This document shows positions 25,245 through 33,759 of a stretch of 64,000 nucleotides of DNA, one piece after another; the first letter of the stretch is position 1, and every line of letters begins with the position of its first letter. The position numbers were made by a program, and so were the translations under genes. This DNA is from Ignavibacteriota bacterium (GTDB lineage: Bacteria > Bacteroidota > Ignavibacteria > Ignavibacteriales > Melioribacteraceae), in NCBI GenBank assembly GCA_016716225.1, contig JADJWT010000001.1, positions 186,001 to 250,000 on the forward strand. Reading direction: 5' to 3'. The notes below the pieces were generated by a model, which searched no databases, had not been told where the DNA came from, and was given only the letters and a program-made list of their open reading frames with translations.

Positions 25245-26456
25245 CTATTTTAGGATAAATTCAATTCGTTCAAGTTTCCCGTCAATATTTGATTTTGGAT
25301 TTATTCCAAAAATTTTTGCAAGTAACGGATTAATATCAATGTTTTGTATAGTTCCAATTTTATAATTTTCTTTGAATGCAGGACCTTTTGCAAAAAATAT
25401 TCCATGCATATCTAATTCATTATTATCAAATCCGTGATTTCCTTTTGAGTAAGAATTACTAAATTTTTTAAGTAATTTATTATCAACCAAAGTCCAACCC
25501 AAATCAGCAATTATTATAATTGATGAAATAAACGGATGTTTTGAAAAATGAAAATATTCAGGAACTTCATTTTTCAAATATACTTTATAATGATTTTCTC
25601 TTTCCTTTAAAATTTGATATACTTCGTTTATTTCATTATGCCATGGCTCAATAAATGCAAATATTTCGTTATTATCAAATTTATATTTATAATCTTTAAG
25701 TATTTCTTCGATATTTATAAGTTTATCTTTACTCACTTCAGTCATTCCATGATCTGAAACTAAAATAATATTTACACTGTCTTTCATTTTAATTTCGTCA
25801 AGTTCGGAATTCAAATATCCAATTAGTGAATCTAATCTTTTAATTGATTGATTTACCTCAATAGAATTGGGACCAAATTCATGTCCGTAAGAATCCGTAT
25901 CATGAAAATATAAAGTTACAAAATGCGGTCTTTCGTTTTGCGGAAATTTTAACCATTCAATTATATTATCAATTCTATCTTTGTAAGGATTGTTATGTTG
26001 ATAATATTTAAAGTAATTTGGTCTGCGATATTCCAAATCAACTTCTGAACCGGGCCAAAAATAACTTGCAGTAATTATTCCATTTCTTCGTGCAGTTTCC
26101 CAAAAAGCTTCGCCTAAATACCATTTGCTATTTCTTACACTGTTTGTATCACCAAGTCTGTATTTTTCTTTTGTAAATGGATTGATAAAAAAATTAGAAA
26201 TTATTCCATGATTTTCCGGATACATTCCGGTAATTATTGAATAGTGATTTGGAAAAGTTTTTGAAGGAAAACACGGTTTAAGAGATTTTGCTTTTACACC
26301 ATATTTTTGTAATGAATCTAAATTTGGTGTAATTCCACGTTCGCAATAATCCCAGCGGAAGCCATCAAAAGAAATTAAAATTACATATGGAGTTTTTTGC
26401 GAGAATAGAATTGAAGAAAATAAAAAGAGAATAATTACAACATTTTTAGCTTTCAT
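25245..26456 (-). CDS. Secreted nucleotide pyrophosphatase/phosphodiesterase (NPP family)
   Basis: 403 residues with a signal peptide 'NVVIILFLFSSILFSQ'. The alkaline-phosphatase superfamily core is evident: 'ILISFDGFRWDY' (metal Asp 31), 'CFPSKTFPNHYSIITGMYPENHGI' (split), with the Thr nucleophile at about 67 in the TFPNHYS signature of ENPP enzymes, 'YFHDTDSYGHEFGP', and 'ILVSDHGMTEVS' for the second metal site. The family hydrolyses phosphodiester or pyrophosphate bonds of nucleotides or phospholipids; the substrate is not predictable here. It is 37 bp downstream of a TonB-dependent receptor and 11 bp upstream of the M16 protease, so the three may form a nutrient-scavenging operon. Confidence 0.92.
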   Translation of the reverse strand: MKAKNVVIILFLFSSILFSQKTPYVILISFDGFRWDYCERGITPNLDSLQKYGVKAKSLKPCFPSKTFPNHYSIITGMYPENHGIISNFFINPFTKEKYRLGDTNSVRNSKWYLGEAFWETARRNGIITASYFWPGSEVDLEYRRPNYFKYYQHNNPYKDRIDNIIEWLKFPQNERPHFVTLYFHDTDSYGHEFGPNSIEVNQSIKRLDSLIGYLNSELDEIKMKDSVNIILVSDHGMTEVSKDKLINIEEILKDYKYKFDNNEIFAFIEPWHNEINEVYQILKERENHYKVYLKNEVPEYFHFSKHPFISSIIIIADLGWTLVDNKLLKKFSNSYSKGNHGFDNNELDMHGIFFAKGPAFKENYKIGTIQNIDINPLLAKIFGINPKSNIDGKLERIEFILK

Positions 26457-26493
26457 TAATTTTTATAAATAATTAATTTTTGATTTTCGTGAT

Positions 26494-29043
26494 TTATAAT
26501 TCGAATGATAACGAAAAATTCCACCATCTTTCTCTGCCGTACCAAACTAAAGCTGATTGAGAACTGTGAGATGTTCCATCAATTGCATCAATTATGTAAT
26601 CTTTATTGTTAAGAATATTAAATGAATTTATATGAATAATTACTTTTTCCAAGTAAGATAAATTTAAGTTTACAAATGCAGAAATGTGAAAATCTAAAAT
26701 AAAATAATTTGGTAATTTCCACGAGTTCACATTTTCATCATTAACATTTGTTCTTAAATTTGGATTGAAATCAGCATAATGATTTCCAAAAAATTTCAAA
26801 ATAGGATTTAAAGAAATTGTAAAATTTTGATTAAAAATATTTTCATATTCAATTCCTAAAAATGCTGTAGTCATTGGTGAACCGCCAACAAATACATTTT
26901 TTACATATGAAGAAATAATTGTTTGTTGAGTTGGATCAGATTCTGGCGCAACAACTGCAAAAACGTTATCTGTCCATTTATTAATTGAATTTGAAAACAT
27001 TCCTTCTAATCTTAAGAATTTTTCCGGTTGCCAAACTGAAGAAAGCTCAATTCCCATATGCCTTGCGGAAGCTCCGGATAAATTAAAAAAGTAAAATTGA
27101 TTTGTATTAACATCGCTTATCATTTTACTAATTGCTTTGTCTTTCCATTCCGTAAAATAAATATTTGAAGTAATCTTAAAATCGTAAGTATTTAATCCGT
27201 GCCCCAATTCAACATTAAAGATTTTTTCATTTTTAATATTTTCGAATTTATGATTTGTGTAATCGTAAACATTTTCTGCTAACGGTGCTTTTGAAAAATA
27301 TCCGATATTAAAAAAGAGATTATTAAAATTATCCAAATTATAATTTGCTCCGGATTTTATTGTGTATCCGAAAATATCAAACCAACTTGTTTCACGAAAT
27401 GGATCATCATTTAAGTAATTAAAATAATCCAATCTTTTATATCCGGTTGAAGAAACTGAAATATTTGCGAATGTTAGTAAATCACCAAATTGAAATTCGC
27501 TTTGTAAAAATCCGCCAATCTGTCGAACATAACTATCAGCATTATAATCAACTTTATCACCTTTGAACAATAATTTATTGGGATCCAAATTAAAATTACT
27601 ACTGCCGATTGTATAATCCCCGCCTAATAAATTTCCTACTTCCCTATAATTTTGAGCTGAGTAATATCTTGCATCAATGCCAGTAGAAATTTCTATATTT
27701 TCTTTTTTAAATCTTGCATTAGAAATTACACCAAACCAATTATGTCTGTGAACAGTAAATCGTAAAGCATTTTCTGTATAATTTAATAAAGGATGAAAAT
27801 TTGTATTTACATTTTTGGAATTTTTTCCCCATTCGGAATCAAAATCAATTAATCCATTTTCTGTTTTGCTAAAATTTGCCCAAGGTGGAACGGTTCCTCC
27901 GCCATCTCCATAAGAATAATATAGAATGTTTGATAAAATCCAATTTTGGTTAATTTGCCAATTATGATTTAAATTGAAAGTCGGTTTGTGAAAAATATTA
28001 TCTCTTAGATTTAATGGTTTTCCATTTAAATATCCCCAATCGGGATTAAAATTCTTTCCGTATAATTTCCATTCATCAATTGTAAGCATTGTTAAACGCT
28101 GACCATGTTCTTGAGGAGAACCAATAGCTTGAAGTTCAAGTGAATGATTTCCGTAAATTCCGCCAAGAGCAAAATAATATGAAAATTCATCAACCCAAGT
28201 TTGATCAACATATCCATCCCAATCTTTTTTTGAAATAAATGATGTTAGCAACAAACTATTTCCAAGTATTTGTTGTGAAAATGCAATTGTCTTTTTTTGA
28301 AAATTATCAGAACCAAATTCCATGCTGAATTTTGCGAAATTATTTAAACTATTTACACCTTTTGTTAAAAAATTAACTGATCCTCCAATTGACGAAATTG
28401 AATATGGATTTGCACCTAGTCCTCTTTGAACATTTACACGTTCTAGAACATCCGCAATTCCAGCCCAATTTGACCAATAAATTTCACCGTTTTCCAAATT
28501 GTTTACCGGAACTCCGTTTAACATAACTGCAATATTTGTATGGTTAAATCCTCTTATAGAAATTTTGTAATCTCCCATTCCTCCGCCGAGCGAAGAAATA
28601 AAAACACTTGGAGAAGATTCCATAATAAAACCGGCATCTCTGTTTCCAAGATTTTTTTCTATTTGAAAATTATCATAATCCTTATTTGCTACCGGAGTTT
28701 CTCTAAATTTAGGAAGTGAACTTAATACTGTAGTTTGCTCAAGTAAAATTTCCGAAGGAATTAAATTTATTTCAAAATATGAATTTTTTGTAATCTCGAA
28801 ATTTTTACTATATGTTCGATATCCAACATGTGAAAATTTAATTAAATATTTTCCCGCTTTTGGAATCTCTAATGAAAAACTTCCGTTTGTATTACTGCTT
28901 GCTCCAATGTTAATTTCTGTTAAAATTATATTTGCAAATTCGATAGGATTTCCGGTTAACGAATCTTTAACTACACCATTTAAAGTTACTTGTTGGGCAA
29001 ATAATTTTAAGGAAATTAAAATAAATAAAATTGTTTTTTTCAT
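26494..29043 (-). CDS. TonB-dependent outer-membrane receptor
   Basis: 849 residues. Signal peptide 'TILFILISLKLFAQ', then a carboxypeptidase-regulatory-like beta-sandwich (about 18-95: 'LNGVVKDSLTGNPIEFANI', 'GYRTYSKNFEI'), the plug domain (about 115-235: 'DYKISIRGFNHTNIAVMLNGVPVN', split, and 'VLERVNVQRGLGANPYSISSIGGSV'), and a long 22-strand type barrel ending in an aromatic 'WWNFSLSFEL', the usual C-terminal signal for barrel insertion. It imports a large or scarce substrate using TonB energy. The phosphodiesterase gene directly downstream suggests, but does not prove, a phosphorus- or nucleotide-containing substrate. No SusD partner is present. Confidence 0.92.
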   Translation of the reverse strand: MKKTILFILISLKLFAQQVTLNGVVKDSLTGNPIEFANIILTEINIGASSNTNGSFSLEIPKAGKYLIKFSHVGYRTYSKNFEITKNSYFEINLIPSEILLEQTTVLSSLPKFRETPVANKDYDNFQIEKNLGNRDAGFIMESSPSVFISSLGGGMGDYKISIRGFNHTNIAVMLNGVPVNNLENGEIYWSNWAGIADVLERVNVQRGLGANPYSISSIGGSVNFLTKGVNSLNNFAKFSMEFGSDNFQKKTIAFSQQILGNSLLLTSFISKKDWDGYVDQTWVDEFSYYFALGGIYGNHSLELQAIGSPQEHGQRLTMLTIDEWKLYGKNFNPDWGYLNGKPLNLRDNIFHKPTFNLNHNWQINQNWILSNILYYSYGDGGGTVPPWANFSKTENGLIDFDSEWGKNSKNVNTNFHPLLNYTENALRFTVHRHNWFGVISNARFKKENIEISTGIDARYYSAQNYREVGNLLGGDYTIGSSNFNLDPNKLLFKGDKVDYNADSYVRQIGGFLQSEFQFGDLLTFANISVSSTGYKRLDYFNYLNDDPFRETSWFDIFGYTIKSGANYNLDNFNNLFFNIGYFSKAPLAENVYDYTNHKFENIKNEKIFNVELGHGLNTYDFKITSNIYFTEWKDKAISKMISDVNTNQFYFFNLSGASARHMGIELSSVWQPEKFLRLEGMFSNSINKWTDNVFAVVAPESDPTQQTIISSYVKNVFVGGSPMTTAFLGIEYENIFNQNFTISLNPILKFFGNHYADFNPNLRTNVNDENVNSWKLPNYFILDFHISAFVNLNLSYLEKVIIHINSFNILNNKDYIIDAIDGTSHSSQSALVWYGRERWWNFSLSFEL

Positions 29044-29403
29044 AGTAAAAATTTATTCAAAATATTTATCAAAAGGGATGCAATTCGGTTTGTTCAATAT
29101 AATCTTCTAATCTTTTGGATAATTATTCAAATTCATTTAGGAAAATTTTTATTTAATATTTATTTATAAAATTGCATTGATTACAGATTTATAAATTAGT
29201 TACAAATTTAAGAATTTAAAAATTTTCAAACTTCTCAAATTCAAATTTTCTTTATATTTTTTTTTAATAAAATGCAATGTTAAAAAATTATTAAATCTTA
29301 TTTTTGTTTTGGAAAGCCGAAGTATTTTACAAATATTTGAGTACAAAAATCTTAGAAAAACGTAAATTAAAACTGAATTTACATAACAAAATAGGAGACC
29401 TTT
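29044..29403. other. Divergent intergenic region between two TonB-dependent receptor genes
   Basis: 360 bp, very AT-rich, without a credible gene. It must contain the promoters for both receptors. TATTTTTG at 29299-29306 matches the Bacteroidota -7 consensus TAnnTTTG, about 98 bp before the Oar-like start, but no convincing -33 TTG is placed with it. AGGAGA at 29393-29398 is the ribosome site of the Oar-like gene. Confidence 0.4.
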
Positions 29404-32400
29404 ATGCCCCAAACTAATTACTTTAAATCTGCCCTAATGTTATTACTTTTTGTAATAAGTTTTGGCAGTTTATTTGCACAAGGTGTTACAACTTCATCAA
29501 TTAATGGAATTGTAACAGACGGTGACGGAAATCCATTGCCGGGTGCAAACGTTATTGCAGTTCATACTCCATCTGGAACAACTTACGGTGCTTCAACCCG
29601 ATTAGATGGAAGATTTTTTGTAGCCGGTATGAGAGTTGGTGGTCCTTACAAAGTTACAGCATCTTATGTTGGATTCAAAGAACAAGTAAGAGATAACGTA
29701 TATCTAAACCTTGGTGTTTCTTCTGATGTTAATTTTAATATGGTTGATGCAAATATTGAATTAGGCGAAGTTGTTGTTGCTGGTGAAAGAGATGCAATAT
29801 TTAGTTCTGAAAGAACAGGTGCTGCTACTGCAATAAACAAAGAAGCTATTAAAACTTTACCAACAATTACTGGAAGAATTGGTGACTTTGCTCGTTTAAC
29901 TCCTCAATTCAGTAGAGCTGGTGTTCCTGATGGAAGCAGTGCTCAAGGTTTTTCATTTGCCGGTCAAGATAACAGATATAACAATATTTCTGTAGACGGT
30001 TCATATTTCAATAATTCATTTGGATTAGCTGGTCAACCTGGTGATAGGACCGGTGTTGCTCCAATTTCTATGGATGCAATTGAACAATTGCAAATTAATA
30101 TTGCTCCTTATGATGTTCGTCAAGGTAATTTCGTAGGTGCTGGTGTTAACACTGTAACAAGAAGTGGAACCAACGATTTTTCCGGAACTGCTTATTATAA
30201 ATTTAGAGATGATGGTTTAGTTGGAACAAAAGCTGGCGATTTGGATTTCAATCCAGGAACTTTTAATTACAGCCAAGTTGGTTTAAGTTTAGGCGGACCG
30301 ATAATTAAGAATAAATTGTTCTTTTTCATGAATTTTGAAAATGAGGCTCTTACAAATCCTGCAACAACTTTTGAAGCAAATGCTGGTGGTCAAGAAGTTG
30401 TTGGAAATACTACAAGAGTTTTAGCTTCTGATTTAAATACCTTAAGTGCATATCTAAAACAAAATTTTGATTATGAAACCGGACCTTATCAAGGATATGA
30501 TTTTGAAACTCCAGCAACCAGATTTATTGCTAAATTGGATTATAACTTAGATGACAATAATAAATTCAGCTTAAGATATACACATCTTGATTCTGAAACT
30601 GATGTACTTATGTCAAACTCTTCTTCATTAGGATTTGGAAATAGAAGAACAAATTCTAATTCAATGAATTATGCGAATTCAAATTATAGTATTTTAGAAA
30701 ATATCCGTTCTATAGTTGGTGAATGGAATGCAAGAATTGGCGATAATATGTCAAATAATTTAATTGCCGGTTATACATATCAAGATGAAAGCCGCGGTTA
30801 TAAAAGTGATAAATTATTCCCGATGGTTGATATATTAAAAGATGGTACAAACTATATTTCTTTTGGTTTTGAACCATTTACACCAAATAATGAATTAAGA
30901 TATAAAAGTTTTCAATTGCAAAATAATTTTTCAATTTATGGAAAAGATCATAATTTCACATTCGGTGCTAGTTTAGAATATTATGAATCAGAAAATATAT
31001 TCTTCCCAGGATCTCAAAGCGTTTACGTATATAATTCTTTAGATGATTTTTACGCTGATGCAAATGCTTACTTAAATGGAACAGCTTCACCTACTACAGT
31101 TAGAAGATTCCAAGTAAGATGGTCAAATATACCTGACTTGGATAAACCAGTTCAACCTCTTGAAGTTACATATGCTGGAATTTATGGACAAGATGATTGG
31201 CACTTGAACAAAGATTTCAAATTAACTTTAGGATTAAGAGTTGATGTTCCATTCTTTGGAAATACCGGATTTGAGAATTCTCAAGTTGATGGTTTAAATT
31301 TCCAAGATGAAGAAGGAAATACTGTAAAATATTCAACAAGTAAATTACCTGATGCAAATCCATTATTTTCACCAAGAGTTGGTTTTAACTGGGATGTTAA
31401 TGGCGATAGAACTACTCAATTAAGAGGCGGTACTGGAATATTTACTGGAAGACCAGCTTATGTTTGGATTTCAAATCAAATTGGGAACAATGGAGTATTA
31501 ACTGGATTTGAACAACAAGATAATACAACCGCTAGACCATTTAATCCAGATCCAGATCATTATAAACCAACTTCAGTTACCGGAGATCCAGCATCAAGCT
31601 ATGAACTAGCATTTACTGATCCTGACTTTAAATTTCCTCAAATTTGGAGAAGTAATTTAGCTGTTGATCAAAAATTACCATTCGGTTTAATCGGTACTGC
31701 TGAAGCTATTTATGGTAGAGATGTAAATGGAGTTTATTATATCAATGCAAACTTAGCTGATCCAAATACTGCATTTAGCGGTGTTGATAACAGAGCAAGA
31801 TGGACTTCCGGAAATAGAATTAACAGTAATATTTCAAGTGCAATTGTTTTGAAAAACCAAGATGAAGGTTCTTCATTAAACTTATCTGCTACTCTAGAAA
31901 AACCATTTAGTGATAATTGGTTTGCAAAAGTTGCATATAATTATGGTTATGCAGAAAATACTGTTGATGCGGGATCAATTGCTTTTGGTTCTTGGAATAA
32001 TAATCAACATAGCGGTGACCCAAATAATCCAGGAATTGCTTTTTCAACATATTCTCCTGGGCACAGAGTTTTTGCAGCGGCTGCATATAGATTAGAATAT
32101 TTCGATTTTGGCGCAACAACTTTCTCATTATTCTGGGATGGCTATACACCCGGTAACGCAAGCTATGTATTCAGCGGTGATATAAATGGTGACGGCGGAA
32201 CAAGCAATGACCTTATTTATATTCCAAATGATAAATCAGAAATGAATTTTGTTAACATTACTGATAATAGTAACAATGTTTTATTTACAGCTGATCAACA
32301 AGCAGATGCTTGGGATGCTTACATAGAACAAGACGATTACCTAAGTGAACACAGAGGCGAATTTGCTGAAAGAGGTGGTGCATATTTACCAATGGTATTC

Positions 32401-32706
32401 AGAGCTGACTTAAGCGTTACCCAAGAAGTTTTCATGGATTTATTAGGTGCTCGTAATTCATTGCAATTTAGAGTTGACTTCTTAAACTTTGGAAATTTAT
32501 TAAATCCGGATTGGGGAGTAAATCAAAGATTTACAACTACACAACCTTTAGTTGTTATTAGAAATCAACAAGCAAATGCAGAAGGTGAAACTCAATATCA
32601 ATTAGCAAGAACCGGTGGAAAATTAATAACTGAAACTTTCCAGCCAACTGCTTCAATTGATGATGTATTTAGAATTCAATTATCTGTAAGATATACATTT
32701 AATTAA
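29404..32706 (+). CDS. Oar-like TonB-dependent outer-membrane protein
   Basis: 1100 residues. Signal peptide 'ALMLLLFVISFGSLFAQ', a carboxypeptidase-regulatory-like domain (about 30-115: 'INGIVTDGDGNPLPGANV', 'SYVGFKEQVRDNVYL'), a plug with 'ERTGAATAINKEAIKTLPTI' and 'VNTVTRSGTNDFSGTAYYKF', and a large barrel ending 'FRIQLSVRYTFN'. The long size and the 'GAGVNTVTRSGTNDF.GSAYY' region place it with Oar-like receptors, which in Myxococcus and related groups are linked to adhesion, signalling or protein-substrate export/uptake. Codons for Gly/Asn/Thr look tuned for high expression, with noticeably fewer AAA/TTT-rich stretches than neighbours. A strong terminator follows. It is the only gene between the divergent region and kdsC. 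Confidence 0.92.
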   Translation: MPQTNYFKSALMLLLFVISFGSLFAQGVTTSSINGIVTDGDGNPLPGANVIAVHTPSGTTYGASTRLDGRFFVAGMRVGGPYKVTASYVGFKEQVRDNVYLNLGVSSDVNFNMVDANIELGEVVVAGERDAIFSSERTGAATAINKEAIKTLPTITGRIGDFARLTPQFSRAGVPDGSSAQGFSFAGQDNRYNNISVDGSYFNNSFGLAGQPGDRTGVAPISMDAIEQLQINIAPYDVRQGNFVGAGVNTVTRSGTNDFSGTAYYKFRDDGLVGTKAGDLDFNPGTFNYSQVGLSLGGPIIKNKLFFFMNFENEALTNPATTFEANAGGQEVVGNTTRVLASDLNTLSAYLKQNFDYETGPYQGYDFETPATRFIAKLDYNLDDNNKFSLRYTHLDSETDVLMSNSSSLGFGNRRTNSNSMNYANSNYSILENIRSIVGEWNARIGDNMSNNLIAGYTYQDESRGYKSDKLFPMVDILKDGTNYISFGFEPFTPNNELRYKSFQLQNNFSIYGKDHNFTFGASLEYYESENIFFPGSQSVYVYNSLDDFYADANAYLNGTASPTTVRRFQVRWSNIPDLDKPVQPLEVTYAGIYGQDDWHLNKDFKLTLGLRVDVPFFGNTGFENSQVDGLNFQDEEGNTVKYSTSKLPDANPLFSPRVGFNWDVNGDRTTQLRGGTGIFTGRPAYVWISNQIGNNGVLTGFEQQDNTTARPFNPDPDHYKPTSVTGDPASSYELAFTDPDFKFPQIWRSNLAVDQKLPFGLIGTAEAIYGRDVNGVYYINANLADPNTAFSGVDNRARWTSGNRINSNISSAIVLKNQDEGSSLNLSATLEKPFSDNWFAKVAYNYGYAENTVDAGSIAFGSWNNNQHSGDPNNPGIAFSTYSPGHRVFAAAAYRLEYFDFGATTFSLFWDGYTPGNASYVFSGDINGDGGTSNDLIYIPNDKSEMNFVNITDNSNNVLFTADQQADAWDAYIEQDDYLSEHRGEFAERGGAYLPMVFRADLSVTQEVFMDLLGARNSLQFRVDFLNFGNLLNPDWGVNQRFTTTQPLVVIRNQQANAEGETQYQLARTGGKLITETFQPTASIDDVFRIQLSVRYTFN

Positions 32707-32729
32707 AATCTAAAAATATAGATTTCATA

Positions 32730-32757
32730 AAGGCTGCAGCTAATGCAGCCTTTTTTA
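32730..32757 (+). terminator. Rho-independent terminator after the Oar-like gene
   Basis: AAGGCTGCA and TGCAGCCTT form a 9 bp GC-rich stem with loop GCTAA, followed by TTTTTT. It lies 24 bp after the stop codon. Confidence 0.93.
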
Positions 32758-32803
32758 TTATATTTCAATTATAATTTATTTATCAACTTACAAATTATCA
32801 AAT

Positions 32804-33298
32804 ATGAGTAATTCCCAATTTTTAAGAAAAGTATACAAAATAAAACTAGTAATAACCGATGTTGATGGAGTTTTAACCGATGGCGGATTATATTATACTT
32901 CCGAAGGAATGGTGATGAAAAAATTTAATGTAAAAGATGGAATGGGAACGCGTTTACTAAAAGAACAAGGAATTAAATGTGCAATTATTACAACCGATAC
33001 TTCAGAATTAATAAAAATAAGAGGAGAAAGAATTAAAGTTGATTATTTATTTCTTGGCATTTGGGATAAAGAAAATAAAATGAAAGAAATTTGTGAAATT
33101 GAAAATATATCGCCGGAAAATGTTGCATTTATTGGTGATGATGTAAATGATTTGGGAATTATTAGGGAAGTAGGATTTTCCGCTTGTCCTGTAGATGCAG
33201 TTGATGAAGTAAAAAATTTAGTTGATTTGGTACTTACTCGTAAAGGTGGTGATGGAGTTTTTAGAGAATTTGCTGATTTGATTATAAAAAATATTTAG
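32804..33298 (+). CDS. kdsC: 3-deoxy-D-manno-octulosonate 8-phosphate phosphatase
   Basis: 164 residues, normal for KdsC of the HAD superfamily (type C0, capless, tetrameric). Motif I 'VITDVDGVLTDGGLYYT' (Asp nucleophile about 18, acid/base about 20), 'FNVKDGMGTRLLKEQGIKCAIIT' (split, motif II Thr), 'KENKMKEIC', and motif IV 'VAFIGDDVNDLGIIREVG' are present. It releases phosphate from Kdo-8-P to make Kdo, needed for the inner core of lipopolysaccharide, so the organism very probably makes Kdo-containing LPS. The other kds genes are not in the window. It stands alone after the Oar-like terminator. Confidence 0.92.
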   Translation: MSNSQFLRKVYKIKLVITDVDGVLTDGGLYYTSEGMVMKKFNVKDGMGTRLLKEQGIKCAIITTDTSELIKIRGERIKVDYLFLGIWDKENKMKEICEIENISPENVAFIGDDVNDLGIIREVGFSACPVDAVDEVKNLVDLVLTRKGGDGVFREFADLIIKNI

Positions 33299-33444
33299 AA
33301 AAATAAATTCATTAATTCAATTAGTGCATAATTTTGGTTTGAATCGCTTTTATCTCAATTACAAACAAATCTTATCTTAAAAAATAATTTTCCAACGTCA
33401 ATTCAATTTAATAATTGGTGAAAAGTTAATTTAATTGTGCTTAC

Positions 33445-33483
33445 ATTCCCCCAAACTTGCCTGCGGCAGGCATGTGTGGGAAT
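33445..33483. repeat. Imperfect palindrome, candidate dispersed intergenic repeat
   Basis: The 39 bp sequence begins ATTCCCCC and ends GTGGGAAT, with an inner core TGCCTGC/GGCAGGC. It can fold into a long hairpin and is much more GC-rich than its surroundings. A following half-copy (GGGAATCCAG ... ACGGGAATGAT, to about 33524) resembles the ends of palindromic repeats that end in 'GGGAATGA'. Only one copy is in the window, so the repeat status is inferred. Confidence 0.5.
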
Positions 33484-33720
33484 CCAGTAAGAATTCAAGA
33501 GACTTTCTTATTCACGGGAATGATATTTTAAATCCTTTAATAAACGGATTTAGAAATCTCATTTATAAAGTAATATTATTTCCAATTTCTTTCACAAAAG
33601 ATAACTTTATAAATACAAACAATTTACAATTTTTAGTTAAAAAAAATATTAAGTAAATAAATGTATTTTATTATTTTATATGGATTAAGAAAAAAATATT
33701 TATTAATTTTTTTTAAGCAA

Positions 33721-33741
33721 TAATTACTTAAATTGTAATTA
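33721..33741. promoter_or_regulatory. AT-rich palindrome upstream of the first OmpA gene
   Basis: TAATTAC and GTAATTA are exact inverted repeats separated by seven bases, ending 18 bp before the start codon at 33760. It could be an operator or a leader hairpin, but AT-rich sequence yields such matches by chance. Confidence 0.25.
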
Positions 33742-33759
33742 ATTCAAGAGGTACAAAAA

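Larger units (their letters stand above)
33299..33759. other. 461 bp intergenic region with repeat-like element
   Basis: Between kdsC and the first OmpA gene. A GC-richer block at about 33441-33525 holds the palindrome described below and the motif 'GGGAATCCAG...CACGGGAATGATA', a form of short dispersed intergenic repeat seen in many bacterial genomes. A 73-codon frame covering this block lacks any protein-like features and is not called. AAGAGG before 33760 is the OmpA ribosome site. Confidence 0.5.

Noticed and set aside
29200..29412. 70-codon minus-strand frame in the receptor intergenic region
   Set aside because: It overlaps the Oar-like start, is low complexity, and has no ribosome site.
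33435..33656. 73-codon frame between kdsC and the first OmpA gene
   Set aside because: It spans the palindromic repeat-like element, has no ribosome site and no protein-like pattern.
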